From Candidatus Accumulibacter sp. 66-26 (GTDB taxonomy: Bacteria > Pseudomonadota > Gammaproteobacteria > Burkholderiales > Rhodocyclaceae): a stretch of DNA of 64,000 nucleotides. This document shows positions 18,934 through 27,928 of the stretch, piece after piece (positions within the stretch are counted from its first letter, which is position 1; every line of letters starts with the position of its first letter). The notes beneath the pieces were generated by a model. The model saw nothing but the letters and a program-made list of their open reading frames with translations, searched no databases and was not told the DNA's origin. The position numbers and the translations under genes are program-made. Where the stretch lies: positions 124,001 through 188,000 of the forward strand of contig MKUH01000019.1 of NCBI GenBank assembly GCA_001897745.1, read 5' to 3'.

Positions 18934-20076
18934 TCACAGCGTCGCGGGCGGCACGGCCTCCGGCGCCCCGTCCGCCGCCTCGGCGTAAAGCCGGGCGATC
19001 GAGCGGAATTCGTCGACGACGCCGAGAAAGGCATCGACCACGTCCGGATCGAAATGCGTGCCCCGCCCCGCGACGATTATGCCAACAGCGTCTTCGTGCG
19101 ACATGGCTTTTTTATAGACGCGGCGGCAGATCAGCGCGTCATAGACGTCGGCGAGCGCCATCAGCCGCGCCGAGATCGGGATCGCGTCGCCGGCCAGCCC
19201 TTGCGGATAGCCCGTGCCGTCCCATTTTTCCTGATGGCAGTAGGCGATCTCCTTGGCGCAGGCGAGATAGTCGAGCGGCATGCCGAGCTGCGCTTCGGCG
19301 TGCTCGATGGCGTCGCGCCCGAGCGTCGTGTGCGTCTTCATGAGCGTCAGTTCGTCGGGCTCGAGGCGGCCCGGCTTGAGCAGGATATGGTCGGGAATGC
19401 CGACCTTGCCGATGTCGTGCAGCGGCGCCGATTTAAAGAGTACGTCGATCTGCTCCGGCGTCAGGTAGGCGGCGAAGCGCGGGTGCGTGCGCAGGCGTTC
19501 GGCCAGCGTGCGCACGTAGAGCTGCGTGCGGCGGATGTGCTTGCCGGTCTCGTTGTCGCGCGTTTCGGCGAGCGAGGCCATGGCCAGAATGGTCACGTCC
19601 TGGATCGCCTGCACCTCGCGCGTGCGGCACGCCACTTCCTGCTCGAGAAAGGCGTTCTGGTCGCGCAGGAAGTCGGCGCTGGCCTTCAGGCGCAGCTGCG
19701 TTTCGACGCGCGCGAGAACGATCGGCGGGCTGATCGGCTTGGTGATGTAATCGACCGCGCCGAGCGCGAAGCCGCTCTCCTCGTCCTCGGTTCCCGCGCG
19801 GGCGGTGAGGAAGATCACGGGAATCTCGCGCGTCGCCGGCGCCGCCTTGAGGCGGCGGCAGACTTCGTAGCCGTCCATGCCGGGCATCATGATGTCGAGC
19901 AGGATCAGATCCGGCGGCCGCTCGCCGGCGGCGATGCGCAGCGCGCGCGGCCCGTCGTTGGCCACCTTGACCTTGTAGCGCTCCTTGAGCAACGCGGACA
20001 TCAGCGCGAGGTTGTCGGGCGTGTCGTCGACCACCAGCACGGTGGCTTTGTCAGCGGAACCGGACGGCATGGGCAT
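18934..20076 (-). CDS. Response regulator with HD-GYP c-di-GMP phosphodiesterase domain (1 of 2)
   Basis: 380 residues with the same receiver plus HD-GYP architecture as its downstream neighbour. Receiver residues are present (VVDDTPDN, LILLDIMMPGMDG, TKP). The HD-GYP domain has the core motifs HDIGKVGIPD, CHQEKWDGTGYPQG and ADVYDAL. One visible difference is CHQE where the sister has HHE, at a position where many family members have a second His; whether this changes metal binding is unknown. It starts three bases after the hybrid-kinase stop, so the two are probably coupled and the regulator is a candidate phospho-acceptor. Confidence 0.94.
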   Translation of the reverse strand: MPMPSGSADKATVLVVDDTPDNLALMSALLKERYKVKVANDGPRALRIAAGERPPDLILLDIMMPGMDGYEVCRRLKAAPATREIPVIFLTARAGTEDEESGFALGAVDYITKPISPPIVLARVETQLRLKASADFLRDQNAFLEQEVACRTREVQAIQDVTILAMASLAETRDNETGKHIRRTQLYVRTLAERLRTHPRFAAYLTPEQIDVLFKSAPLHDIGKVGIPDHILLKPGRLEPDELTLMKTHTTLGRDAIEHAEAQLGMPLDYLACAKEIAYCHQEKWDGTGYPQGLAGDAIPISARLMALADVYDALICRRVYKKAMSHEDAVGIIVAGRGTHFDPDVVDAFLGVVDEFRSIARLYAEAADGAPEAVPPATL

Positions 20077-20079
20077 GGC

Positions 20080-23000
20080 TCAGCTCCCCCGCAGGGCGGT
20101 TCGCAGGACGGCCTGCGCCGCTTCGAAATCGAAATCGCCGACAGCCCGCCGCAGTTCGCCGTAGGCGGCGCCGAGCCCGGCGCGCAGCAGCTCGGCATGC
20201 CCGGCGAGCAGATCGGAGGCTTCCGCATTGTCGTCGGCGAGCAGTTCGTCCAGCCGCGCGACGACCTGCCGGAACGCTTCGCGTTCGGCCGGCGGCAGCG
20301 CCTCCGTGCCGGCGGACGGCTGCGGCAAAGGCGGCAGACGACGTTCGAGCGCATCGAGCAGCGTCGCGAGCGCTGCGGCGAAAGCGGCAAACGGCGCTTC
20401 GAGCTCGGCCCGCGGGCGCCGCTCGCGCAGCGCGCGTTCGAGCTCACCGGCGCACGCCGCCACGCCGGTGGCGCCGAGATTGGCGGCGACGCCGCGCGTG
20501 CCGTGCGCCAGGTGCTCGACGGCCTCCCAGTCATCGGCGGCGAGCGCGGCATGCAAAGCCTCCGCCGTCGTCCGCTGCCCAGCGACGAAGCGGTGCAGCA
20601 ACGACAGATAGTTTGCCTCCTTGCCGAGCATGCGGCGCAGGCCCGCCGCCGCATCGAAGCCCGGCACGTCGGCGAGCGCGACGCGCAGCCCGCTGCCGCC
20701 TTCGCCCTGTGCCGGGGCGCCGCCCGCCGCGCCGGACGGCGGGCCGGCCGGCCGCCCGAGTCCGGCGCGCGGCCGGATCCATTTGCGCAGCGCGGCCTGG
20801 AGTTCGGCAGGATCGATCGGCTTGGCGACGTGGTCGTTCATGCCCGCCGCCAGGCAGCGCTCGCGGTCGCCGGCCATCACGTTGGCGGTCATCGCCAGCA
20901 CCGGCAGATCGGCCAGCCGCGGCTGCGCGCGGATCGCCCGCGTTGCCGCCAGACCGTCCATCACCGGCATCTGCATGTCCATCAGGACGAAGTCGTAGTC
21001 GCGCGCGGCCAGCTTCTCCAGCGCGATGCCTCCGTGTTCGGCGAGATCGACCGCGAGGCCTTCGCCGCGCAGAAGTTCGGCGGCCACCTCCTGATTCAGC
21101 TCGTTGTCCTCGACGAGCAGGATGCGCGCCCCGGCCAGCGAGGCCAGCCCGGGAACGCCCGGCGCGGCGGGCAACGGCGCCGCGCCGGCGGGCGGCGATG
21201 CAGCGGCGGCGCCGCCGGCGTCGAGCAGCTGCCCGAGCAGATCGAAGAGCAGCGAACTATTGACCGGCTTGATCAGGACGTCTTCGATGCCGACCGTCCG
21301 CGCCTGCTTGAGCATTTCCTCGCGCCCGTAGGCGGTGACCATGACGCAATGCGGCAGCGGCGCATCGCCCTGCGCGCGCAGGCGGCGAACGACTTCGATG
21401 CCGTCCATGCCGGGCATCTGCCAGTCGAGGAAAACGATCGCGTAGGGCGTTCCCGCGGCGGCGGCCTGTGCCAGACGCGCGAGCGCCGCCGGGCCGTCCT
21501 CCGCCTCGGACACGGCGAACCCCATGCCGCTCAGCAGTTCGCCCAGCACGACGCGCGCATGCTGGTTGTCGTCGACCACCAGCACCGGCTTGCCGCGCAG
21601 GTCGGCGGCCAGCACCCGGCGGCGCACGGGATCGGGCGCAACGCCGAGGCGGGCGGTGAACCAGAAGGTGCTGCCCGCGCCGAACACGCTGTCGACGCCG
21701 ACCTCGCCGCCCATCAGCTCGGCCAGCTTCTTGCAGATCGCCAGGCCGAGGCCGGTGCCGCCGTATTTGCGCGTGGTCGAGCTGTCGGCCTGCTGGAAAG
21801 GCTGGAACAGGCGCGCCCGCTGCTCCTCGTGCAGACCGATGCCGGTATCGCGCACGGCGAAGCGCAGCGTCACCTGCGCCGCATCACTCTCCCGGCCGCC
21901 GGCCTGAGCGGCGGCCCCGGCAGCTTCCCCGCCCGCTTCCCCGCCCGCTTCCCGGGCGGTTTCCGGCGCCGCTTCCGGCCCCTTGTCCAGCACGCGCACC
22001 TCGATGAGGATTTCACCCCGCTCGGTGAACTTCACCGCGTTATTGGCGTAATTGATCAGGATCTGGCCCAGGCGCAGCGGGTCGCCGAGCAGGTAGCGCG
22101 GCACGTCGGGCGCGACGTCGAAGACCAGTTCCAGTCCCTTGGCGGCGCTCTTGTCGGCAATCAGGTTGGCGACGTTGTCAAGTACCTTCTCCAGTTCGAG
22201 CACGGTGCGCTCGACGCTGAGCCGTCCGGCCTCGATCTTCGAAAAGTCGAGGATGTCGTTGATGATGCCGAGCAGGTGCTGGCCGGACTGCTGGATCTTG
22301 AGCAGGGTGTCGCGCTGGCGGGCGCTCGCCTCGCCTTTCAGGAGCAGGTGCGAGAGCCCGATGATGGCGTTCATCGGCGTGCGGATTTCGTGGCTCATGT
22401 TGGCGAGGAAGTCCGACTTCATGCGCGTCGCCTCCTCGGCCGCTTCCTTGGCCTGCCGCAGCGCCGCCTCCTGCTGCCGGCGCAGCGTGATGTCGACCAC
22501 GGTGACGGCAACCTGCGGCGGGCGCCCCTCGCGCCGGGGCAGCGGCGAGAGGCCGACCTCGACCGGAAAGAGGCTGCCGTCCTTGCGCCGCGATTCGGCG
22601 CGGCGGCCCTTGCCCATCGCCGTCGCGCGCGGCGCGGCGAAGAAATCGGCGACGCGCTCGGGACGCAGCGCCGGCGCCTCTTCCGGCAGCAGCTTCCCGA
22701 CCGGACGGCCGACCAGTTCTTCCGGCGCGTAGCCGAAGAGCTGCTGCACCTGCCGGTTGACCAGCGACACCGAGCCGTCGGCATCGACCACCAGCAGCCC
22801 GACCGGCGCCGATTCGAGGATGGCGCGATACCAGCCCTCGGTTTCCCTGAGCGCGGCCTCGGCCTGCTTGCGCTCGGTCACGTCGAGCCAGTAGCCGTTC
22901 CACGCCAGGCCGCCGTCGGGCAGGGTCTGGAACACCGAGCGCGTCTCGATCCAGCGAACCTCGCCGGCGGCGTCGATGACGCGGCAGACGGTATCGGCGT

Positions 23001-24558
23001 TGCCGTGCTCGGCGAGCGTCCGCGCGATGCGCTCGCGGTACTCGGCGCGGTCCTCCGGATGCACGCGTTCCCAGCGCAGTTCGTCGAGCGCCAGCGTGTC
23101 GCGCTGGGTGACGCCCCAGACCTCGCCGGCCTTGCGGCTGACGAAGCGGAAGGCGCCCTTGCCGTCCGGCGCAACTTCGTAGCGGAAGATGGCGCAGGGC
23201 AGCGAATCGGCCATTTCGAGCAGAAGGCGGCGCGACCACTCGGCGGCGGACTTGGCCCTCTCCAGCTCCCCCGTCCGTTCGGCGACGCGCGCCTCAAGCG
23301 TGCTGTTCGACTCCTCGAGCGCCGCAGTCTGCCGCAGCAGCGCTTCGCGCATGCCTTCCTGCGCGCACGCCAGTTCGCCGATTTCGCTCCACGGCGCGGC
23401 GACCGAGACCGGCGCGGCCAGTTCGAGGCGGCCGATGCGGGCGCTCTCCGCCGCCAGCTGTTCGAGCGGCCGGCTGAAACGCGCGGCCAGACGCGCGGCG
23501 GCGATCACGCCGACGAGCAGCGAAAGGCCGGCCAGCGCCAGCAGCAGGTAGAGATCGGTGGCTGCGCCGGGAATGAAATCCGACTGCGGCGCGAGAACCG
23601 CCAGCCAGAAGGGCTGCCCGCCGATGCTGATGCGCCGGAACAGGCTGTACCAGTGGGCGCCGTCCTGCCGGAACTCGGCCAGACGGCGATCGGCGCTGCC
23701 GCCGGCGCGCCAGAGACGGATCGCTTCGTCGAGAACCGGCACACCGATCGTCCCCGTATTCTTCAGGATTGCCTCCTTGATTTCGGCATCGCTGATGAAG
23801 CGCGGGTCGCGCGGCACGGCGAGCACCCGGCCGGCGTCGTCGACGATGGCCGCGATGCCGGTCCGGCCCGGCGTCTGCTGGGCGGTGAAATGCGACAGGT
23901 CGAGCAGCTTCACGTCGTGCGCCAGGATGTAGCGGCTGCCGTCGGCGCCGCGCCAGCGCGAGGCGACGGTGACGCCCGGCTCCTTCGTGGTGAAGAAGAC
24001 GTAGGGCGCCGTCCACGCGATCGCACCGTCCTCCGGCAGCGCCTGCGCGGCCTTGAACCAGGGGCGGGTGCGCGCGTCGTAGCCGAGTTCGCGCATCTCA
24101 ACCGATTCGATCTTCCGCTCGCGCGTCCAGGTGATCCACCAACTTTGCCGCCCCCAGCGCGCCGGGTCGCTGATGCGATTCACCCATTTTTGCTCGGCGG
24201 TCTGCAGCAGCAGGATTTCACGCCCGCTCTCGTGGGCGAAGATGACCGACGAGATTTCCGGATGATTGGCGATCACGGGGAAGAAGAACTCGTTGAAGCG
24301 CAGCAGCTCGTCGTGCTCCAGGCTGCCCTGTTCGCCCCAGCTGCGGCCAGTGTTGAGGGTGATTTCGACGCTCTGCAGCAGGCGCTGCACGCGCGCCTTG
24401 AGCTGCTCGGAGGCCTGCCCCATCTGCGCGTCGGCCAGCTTGGCGATGGTCGGCGCCGTGACCAGGAGGTAGGCGCTGCCGGCGAACAGCACGAGCACCA
24501 GCAGAATCTGCAGGAAGCTGCGGACGACGAGGCTGCGGCGGATCGAGCGTACGGTCAT
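20080..24558 (-). CDS. Hybrid sensor histidine kinase (sensor-HAMP-PAS-PAS-HisKA-HATPase-REC-REC-Hpt)
   Basis: 1492-residue phosphorelay kinase of BarA-like complexity. Domains in order: membrane helix (about 13-32), a periplasmic sensor of dCache type (about 35-325), second helix (about 333-352), HAMP and coiled coil, two PAS/PAC units (about 445-690), HisKA with His723 ([10 protein letters not shown]), HATPase ([25 protein letters not shown]), two receivers ([11 protein letters not shown] and [11 protein letters not shown]) and a C-terminal Hpt domain with His1352 ([12 protein letters not shown]). All phosphorelay residues are present. The start is uncertain: ATG 24558 has little Shine-Dalgarno, and two ATGs slightly upstream are in frame. 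It heads an operon with two HD-GYP regulators. The signal sensed is unknown. Confidence 0.93.
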   Translation of the reverse strand: MTVRSIRRSLVVRSFLQILLVLVLFAGSAYLLVTAPTIAKLADAQMGQASEQLKARVQRLLQSVEITLNTGRSWGEQGSLEHDELLRFNEFFFPVIANHPEISSVIFAHESGREILLLQTAEQKWVNRISDPARWGRQSWWITWTRERKIESVEMRELGYDARTRPWFKAAQALPEDGAIAWTAPYVFFTTKEPGVTVASRWRGADGSRYILAHDVKLLDLSHFTAQQTPGRTGIAAIVDDAGRVLAVPRDPRFISDAEIKEAILKNTGTIGVPVLDEAIRLWRAGGSADRRLAEFRQDGAHWYSLFRRISIGGQPFWLAVLAPQSDFIPGAATDLYLLLALAGLSLLVGVIAAARLAARFSRPLEQLAAESARIGRLELAAPVSVAAPWSEIGELACAQEGMREALLRQTAALEESNSTLEARVAERTGELERAKSAAEWSRRLLLEMADSLPCAIFRYEVAPDGKGAFRFVSRKAGEVWGVTQRDTLALDELRWERVHPEDRAEYRERIARTLAEHGNADTVCRVIDAAGEVRWIETRSVFQTLPDGGLAWNGYWLDVTERKQAEAALRETEGWYRAILESAPVGLLVVDADGSVSLVNRQVQQLFGYAPEELVGRPVGKLLPEEAPALRPERVADFFAAPRATAMGKGRRAESRRKDGSLFPVEVGLSPLPRREGRPPQVAVTVVDITLRRQQEAALRQAKEAAEEATRMKSDFLANMSHEIRTPMNAIIGLSHLLLKGEASARQRDTLLKIQQSGQHLLGIINDILDFSKIEAGRLSVERTVLELEKVLDNVANLIADKSAAKGLELVFDVAPDVPRYLLGDPLRLGQILINYANNAVKFTERGEILIEVRVLDKGPEAAPETAREAGGEAGGEAAGAAAQAGGRESDAAQVTLRFAVRDTGIGLHEEQRARLFQPFQQADSSTTRKYGGTGLGLAICKKLAELMGGEVGVDSVFGAGSTFWFTARLGVAPDPVRRRVLAADLRGKPVLVVDDNQHARVVLGELLSGMGFAVSEAEDGPAALARLAQAAAAGTPYAIVFLDWQMPGMDGIEVVRRLRAQGDAPLPHCVMVTAYGREEMLKQARTVGIEDVLIKPVNSSLLFDLLGQLLDAGGAAAASPPAGAAPLPAAPGVPGLASLAGARILLVEDNELNQEVAAELLRGEGLAVDLAEHGGIALEKLAARDYDFVLMDMQMPVMDGLAATRAIRAQPRLADLPVLAMTANVMAGDRERCLAAGMNDHVAKPIDPAELQAALRKWIRPRAGLGRPAGPPSGAAGGAPAQGEGGSGLRVALADVPGFDAAAGLRRMLGKEANYLSLLHRFVAGQRTTAEALHAALAADDWEAVEHLAHGTRGVAANLGATGVAACAGELERALRERRPRAELEAPFAAFAAALATLLDALERRLPPLPQPSAGTEALPPAEREAFRQVVARLDELLADDNAEASDLLAGHAELLRAGLGAAYGELRRAVGDFDFEAAQAVLRTALRGS

Positions 24559-24751
24559 GGCGGGCCAGGGGTTGATTGCGGGCGGGTCGGCGCGCCCGAA
24601 CCCCGGAGGCATCGTGCGCTTCTGCATTCTTGCCGCCCCCCCGGCGAATGGCAAGAGCATCTTTCGGCACCAAAAAGGTGCGTCCGCAAGCAACCTTCGC
24701 CGCACCGCAAAGGCAGGTCCCGCGCACACTGCACGGCGCTCGCATGAAGGA

Positions 24752-25090
24752 ATGGGCGCAGCCCCCGAACCCATTGCCATCGCAGCGGCGGAACTGAGCA
24801 AGCGCTTCGATCGCTTCACGGTGCTCGACCGGCTCAGCCTTGAGGTAGCGCGCGGCAGGATGTTCGGCCCGCTCGGGCCGAACGGCGCCGGCAAGAGCAC
24901 GACGATCAAGATTCCGACGCCCCTGCTCGACGCGACGTCCGGCACGGCCAGCATCGCCGGCTACGTGCCGCAGCTGATCCCGGCCGATGCCGCGCTTCGG
25001 TATCCGAGCCGCGGAACGGGAGATGGCGCGACAGGCAGACGGTTCCATAACGTCCGGATTCCGCGCCACCAATCGCACTCTGCAAACTGA
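24752..25090 (+). pseudogene. Remnant of an ABC-2 type exporter ATPase gene
   Basis: From an ATG at 24752 the frame reads a normal ABC ATPase N-terminus ([21 protein letters not shown]) and an intact Walker A ([13 protein letters not shown]). It then jumps from TASIAGY straight to VPQLIPADAAL, so a family-typical block between the two is missing. Beyond this the frame is lost; a neighbouring frame contains FGIRAAEREMARQ, resembling the next conserved helix of such ATPases. No signature motif, Walker B or permease gene follows. It is a decayed fragment, not a functional short gene. The 5' flank also includes the upstream region of the divergent kinase gene. Confidence 0.75.
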
Positions 25091-25133
25091 AACCTCGTTG
25101 GCGCCCTCGAAAGAGGAGGGAAAGCGGCGTGAC

Positions 25134-25595
25134 CTATTTGCCCATCGCCGCCTTGCGCGGCATCAGCTGCCCGCGGATTTCCCCGCCCGGATGCGCGGCA
25201 CTATGCACGTTGACGTACAGTTCATCTTCCATGTAAGCCTTGTACTCGGCGGCGCTCAGCCTGGCGCCGGCCGGCACCGCCCAGGCGTTGTCGCCGCTCT
25301 TGCTCAGGGGAATGATCACCGGCCCGTTGCTTCCGGCCTTGCCGCGATGGATGTGCGCCATCGTCGCGGCGATCCCGGAGGTCATGACCTCGCCGCTGAC
25401 GGCCATATCCTTGTCGATGGTGATCTTCGCGTTGCCCGCGGCCTGCGTGGCGACCGGCGGCACTTCCATATCGCCGGACAATTTGAATTTCAACTCGTCG
25501 GCCGCTGCCGCGCCGGCGCAGAGGGCCAGCGCGAGCGCGCCGGCGGCGAGAAAAGCCCGCGGCAGGGCGGGGCGGATCGGGGGCACGGCGTTCAT
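25134..25595 (-). CDS. Secreted CHRD-domain protein
   Basis: 153 residues: signal peptide (residues 1-31, ending AGAAAADE), then one CHRD domain (LKFKLSGDMEVPPVATQAAGNAK, THIH-like MAHIHRGKAG, and HSAAHPGGEIRGQL near the C-terminus). CHRD domains, first described in chordin, occur in many secreted bacterial proteins; their role is not firmly established. The ATG at 25595 has AGGAAAA just upstream; longer starts enter a low-complexity Arg-rich stretch. It appears monocistronic between the ABC remnant and the divergent rpoH. Confidence 0.88.
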   Translation of the reverse strand: MNAVPPIRPALPRAFLAAGALALALCAGAAAADELKFKLSGDMEVPPVATQAAGNAKITIDKDMAVSGEVMTSGIAATMAHIHRGKAGSNGPVIIPLSKSGDNAWAVPAGARLSAAEYKAYMEDELYVNVHSAAHPGGEIRGQLMPRKAAMGK

Positions 25596-25886
25596 GATTT
25601 TCCTTTCGAGGTGGATTGACGGCATCCCGCGCGGACGATCACAGACGACCTGGGGGCGTTTCGCAAGCGCTCCGTCCGGGGTTGTCGGCACGCCCGCGCA
25701 GTCCCGGAATCGCGGCAGCGGGAGGCGCTGAGGCTCCGAACCGCTTGCCGCTTCCGGTCGCGCCGCCTGCAACGACGACACGCTCTGCAAGGCGCTCCCG
25801 GAGCATCGGATGCTGGCGCGCGGGCATCTGTTCGCTGACGCACAAAGCGCCCGTCGCCGTCGTCCCGGAGCGAACTTTTCCCGCAT
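25596..25886. other. Intergenic region between CHRD gene and rpoH
   Basis: High-GC stretch with no convincing coding frame on either strand. Several overlapping open frames are compositionally random and lack ribosome-binding sites. It must contain the promoter of the leftward CHRD gene, but no clear -35/-10 pair was found. The right end abuts the CIRCE operator. Confidence 0.5.
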
Positions 25887-25913
25887 TTAGCACTCTCTTG
25901 CAGCGAGTGCTAA
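25887..25913 (+). promoter_or_regulatory. CIRCE operator (HrcA site) upstream of rpoH
   Basis: TTAGCACTC at 25887-25895 and GAGTGCTAA at 25905-25913 form a perfect nine-base inverted repeat with a nine-base spacer, matching the CIRCE consensus exactly. HrcA repressor binds this element and releases it on heat shock. It lies 35 bases before the rpoH ATG. Confidence 0.95.
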
Positions 25914-25916
25914 AAT
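25887..25916 (+). promoter_or_regulatory. Probable rpoH core promoter overlapping CIRCE
   Basis: TTAGCA at 25887-25892 (four of six to the -35 consensus) and TAAAAT at 25911-25916 (five of six to the -10) are 18 bases apart. The CIRCE element covers both boxes, so bound HrcA would block RNA polymerase directly. The predicted start leaves a leader of about 25 bases containing AAGGAGG. Confidence 0.5.
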
Positions 25917-25948
25917 GATTCCGGAAACTCGCAAGGAGGATACATTCC

Positions 25949-26800
25949 ATGACGCAAGCTCTGGCTTTCCCGATGCCCTCTGCTGTCGGCAACATCGATG
26001 CCTACATCCAGGCGGCGAACCGCTTTCCGCTCCTGACGGAGGAGGAAGAGTTCCGGCTGGCCACCCGCCTGCGCGACGAGGAAGACCTTGATGCCGCCCG
26101 TCAATTGGTGCTTTCGCACCTGCGGCTGGTGATCTCGATCGCGCGCGGCTACTTGGGCTACGGCCTGCCGCACGCCGACCTGATCCAGGAAGGCAATATC
26201 GGCCTGATGAAGGCGGTGAAACGCTTCGACCCGGAGCGCGGCGTGCGCCTGGTGTCGTTCGCCATGCACTGGATCAAGGCCGAAATCCACGAATACGTGC
26301 TGAAGAACTGGCGCATGGTCAAGGTCGCGACAACCAAGGCGCAGCGCAAGCTCTTCTTCAACCTGCGCGGCATGAAGCCAGGCAGCGAGGCGCTCAGCCC
26401 GGCGCAGGTCGCCGACGTGTCGCATCGCCTGTCGGTCAAGCCGGAAGAAGTGGTCGAAATGGAGATTCGCCTCTCCGGCCACGATCTGGCGCTCGAAACG
26501 AACGACGATGACGACGACGCCTTCGCGCCGATCGCCTATCTGGCCGACAGCAACAGCGAGCCGACCCGCGTGCTCGAAGCGCGCAGCCGCGCACAGTTGC
26601 ACGGCGAGGGGCTGCACGCCGCGCTGGCCGACCTCGACGAACGCAGCCGGCGCATCGTCGAGGCGCGCTGGCTGAACGAGGGTGAGGCGGCGACGCTGCA
26701 CGAGCTGGCCGCCGAGTTCGGCGTTTCGGCCGAACGCATCCGCCAGATCGAAGCCAAGGCCATGCAGAAGATGCGCGCCGCGCTGGCCGGCGCGGTGTAG
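25949..26800 (+). CDS. rpoH: RNA polymerase sigma-32 (heat-shock sigma factor)
   Basis: 283-residue sigma factor directing transcription of chaperone and protease genes. Region 2 (EEEFRLATRL, DLIQEGNIGLMKAVKRFDPERGVRLVSFAMHWIKAEI) and region 4 (RIVEARWL, LAAEFGVSAERIRQIEAKAMQKMR) are complete. The RpoH-specific box QRKLFFNLRGMK, absent from RpoD and RpoS, is present and identifies the subclass. AAGGAGGA lies eight bases before the ATG. An HrcA operator controls it, linking the two heat-shock circuits. A strong terminator follows, so the gene is monocistronic. Confidence 0.97.
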   Translation: MTQALAFPMPSAVGNIDAYIQAANRFPLLTEEEEFRLATRLRDEEDLDAARQLVLSHLRLVISIARGYLGYGLPHADLIQEGNIGLMKAVKRFDPERGVRLVSFAMHWIKAEIHEYVLKNWRMVKVATTKAQRKLFFNLRGMKPGSEALSPAQVADVSHRLSVKPEEVVEMEIRLSGHDLALETNDDDDDAFAPIAYLADSNSEPTRVLEARSRAQLHGEGLHAALADLDERSRRIVEARWLNEGEAATLHELAAEFGVSAERIRQIEAKAMQKMRAALAGAV

Positions 26801-26843
26801 GCACCGAAACCGCAAGCCGCGGCGCACCAGCGCCGGAGAAACG

Positions 26844-26874
26844 AAGCCGGGCGTCGCAAGACGCCCGGCTTTTT
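26844..26874 (+). terminator. Rho-independent terminator of rpoH
   Basis: AAGCCGGGCGTC (26844-26855) pairs with GACGCCCGGCTT (26860-26871) across a four-base GCAA loop and is followed by a T-run (26870-26874). It is a very stable stem immediately after rpoH. Confidence 0.93.
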
Positions 26875-26919
26875 CGTTGCCTCCGGGCTATCCGCAACCC
26901 TCCGCTCCGGGCACCGCTC

Positions 26920-26967
26920 CGCAGCCCGCATCGCAGCCCGATTCACGTCCCGATTCGCATCCCGATC
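26920..26967 (+). repeat. Degenerate 12 bp tandem repeat
   Basis: Four adjoining 12-base units: CGCAGCCCGCAT, CGCAGCCCGATT, CACGTCCCGATT and CGCATCCCGATC. It lies between the rpoH terminator and the end of the convergent SCO1 gene. It has no coding or hairpin character that I can see. Confidence 0.65.
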
Positions 26968-27023
26968 CAGCGCACCGGCGCAGCGCGAGTTTCCGTGCTC
27001 CCGCCCCTCCGGCGCGGGGCGCC

Positions 27024-27605
27024 CTACCTCCCCGCGAGCAGAACCTTGAGATCGGCAACGATGGCGTCCACCGGCGCGTCGTCGCGCACGTACAGGCGCA
27101 GGCGCCCGGCCGGGTCGAAGACGTAGGCGCCGGCGCTGTGGTCGAGCACGTAGCCGAGGCCGCCGGACGCCTGCCGCGTGTAGACGATCTTGAATTCGCG
27201 CGCCGCCGCCGCCGTCGCCGCCGCGTCCCCGTACAGGCCGATGAAGGACGGATCGAACCACGGCACGTAGGCGGCCAGTTGCGCCGGAGTGTCGCGCTCG
27301 GGATCGAGCGTGACGAACAGCACCTGCACGCGCGCCGCATCGTCACCGAGCTGCTTGCGCGTCGCGGCGAACTTGGCGAGCGCCGTCGGGCAGACGTCGG
27401 GGCAGGCCGTGTAGCCGAAGAAGAGGATCACCGCCTGGCCGCGAAAATCCTCAAGCGTGCGCGCCTTCCCCGTGTGATCGGTAAGCGCCAGCCGGCGCCC
27501 GAAGTCGGCGCCGGTGATGTCGCTGTTGCGCATCTGCGGCGGCGCCTCCGGGGTGCAGGCGAGCAACGCGCCGAGACAGGCCAGAACGATCACTTTGCGC
27601 AGCAT
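27024..27605 (-). CDS. sco1: SCO1/SenC copper chaperone
   Basis: 193-residue membrane-anchored thioredoxin-fold protein that delivers copper to, or reduces, the CuA site of oxidase subunit II. The N-terminus is a lipoprotein signal (VIVLACLGALLACTPE). The copper-binding CPDVC motif and the distal His (GYVLDHSAGAYVFDP) are both present. GGGAGGG precedes the ATG at 27605; the longer frame upstream runs through AT-rich promoter DNA and is rejected. It is divergent from the second oxidase operon, sharing a 323-base regulatory region. Confidence 0.94.
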   Translation of the reverse strand: MLRKVIVLACLGALLACTPEAPPQMRNSDITGADFGRRLALTDHTGKARTLEDFRGQAVILFFGYTACPDVCPTALAKFAATRKQLGDDAARVQVLFVTLDPERDTPAQLAAYVPWFDPSFIGLYGDAAATAAAAREFKIVYTRQASGGLGYVLDHSAGAYVFDPAGRLRLYVRDDAPVDAIVADLKVLLAGR

Positions 27606-27928
27606 GAAACGCCCTCCCGCGACCGCCTGCACTCCGGAAAAGCGCGGCAAGCGGCGCTTACGGAGATTGTTGCGACGCATCAAAAAAGACCCTGAAAAAT
27701 ATAATGGAATCAGAAAGTTGCAAACGGCGCTTGCAAAAAAATATGCCGTCCGTGCTAGACTCAAAATCAATAAACGTTGACCTATGTCAAATCCTAGCAG
27801 ACCCGCTCGCGGGTTCCGCCGGGTCAAACAAAAAAACACAGGGAGCGCGTCACCCAGGGAGAATCGGTACCCGCCGGAAAATAAAGGCCGGGGCCGGCAG
27901 CGAAGTTATCGCAGGAGGAATCTTGAAG
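27606..27928. other. Divergent regulatory region, SCO1 / second oxidase operon
   Basis: No gene is supported here. The centre (27680-27795) is markedly AT-rich for this genome and includes an exact TATAAT at 27700-27705, though without a well-spaced -35 box on the plus strand. TTGCAA (27731-27736) and TAGACT (27756-27761) form a weak 19-base-spaced promoter toward coxB2. An FNR-type palindrome lies at 27777-27790. The last 130 bases form a leader ending in AGGAGGA before coxB2. A short basic frame crossing the AT-rich part is judged spurious. Confidence 0.55.
27777..27790. promoter_or_regulatory. FNR/CRP-family palindrome
   Basis: TTGACCTATGTCAA is a perfect TTGAC-N4-GTCAA dyad, one base per arm from the FNR consensus TTGAT-N4-ATCAA and compatible with FNR, ANR, DNR or FixK-type regulators. 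It lies about 150 bases upstream of coxB2 and 172 bases from the divergent SCO1 start. The affected promoter and the sign of regulation cannot be fixed from the sequence. Confidence 0.55.

Noticed and set aside
18814-24747. A 1977-codon open frame on the plus strand
   Set aside because: It is antisense to the hybrid kinase and HD-GYP genes, which have clear domains. High GC makes long antisense frames by chance; the translation is Arg/Ala/Gly-rich with no recognisable domain.
24752-25090. A functional short ABC ATPase
   Set aside because: No signature motif or Walker B follows the Walker A, so it cannot hydrolyse ATP as an ABC transporter.
27604-27780. Short basic plus-strand frame with many Lys and Arg
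   Set aside because: It crosses the AT-rich promoter region of sco1 and coxB2, has no Shine-Dalgarno and overlaps the FNR palindrome; the Lys content follows from A-rich DNA.
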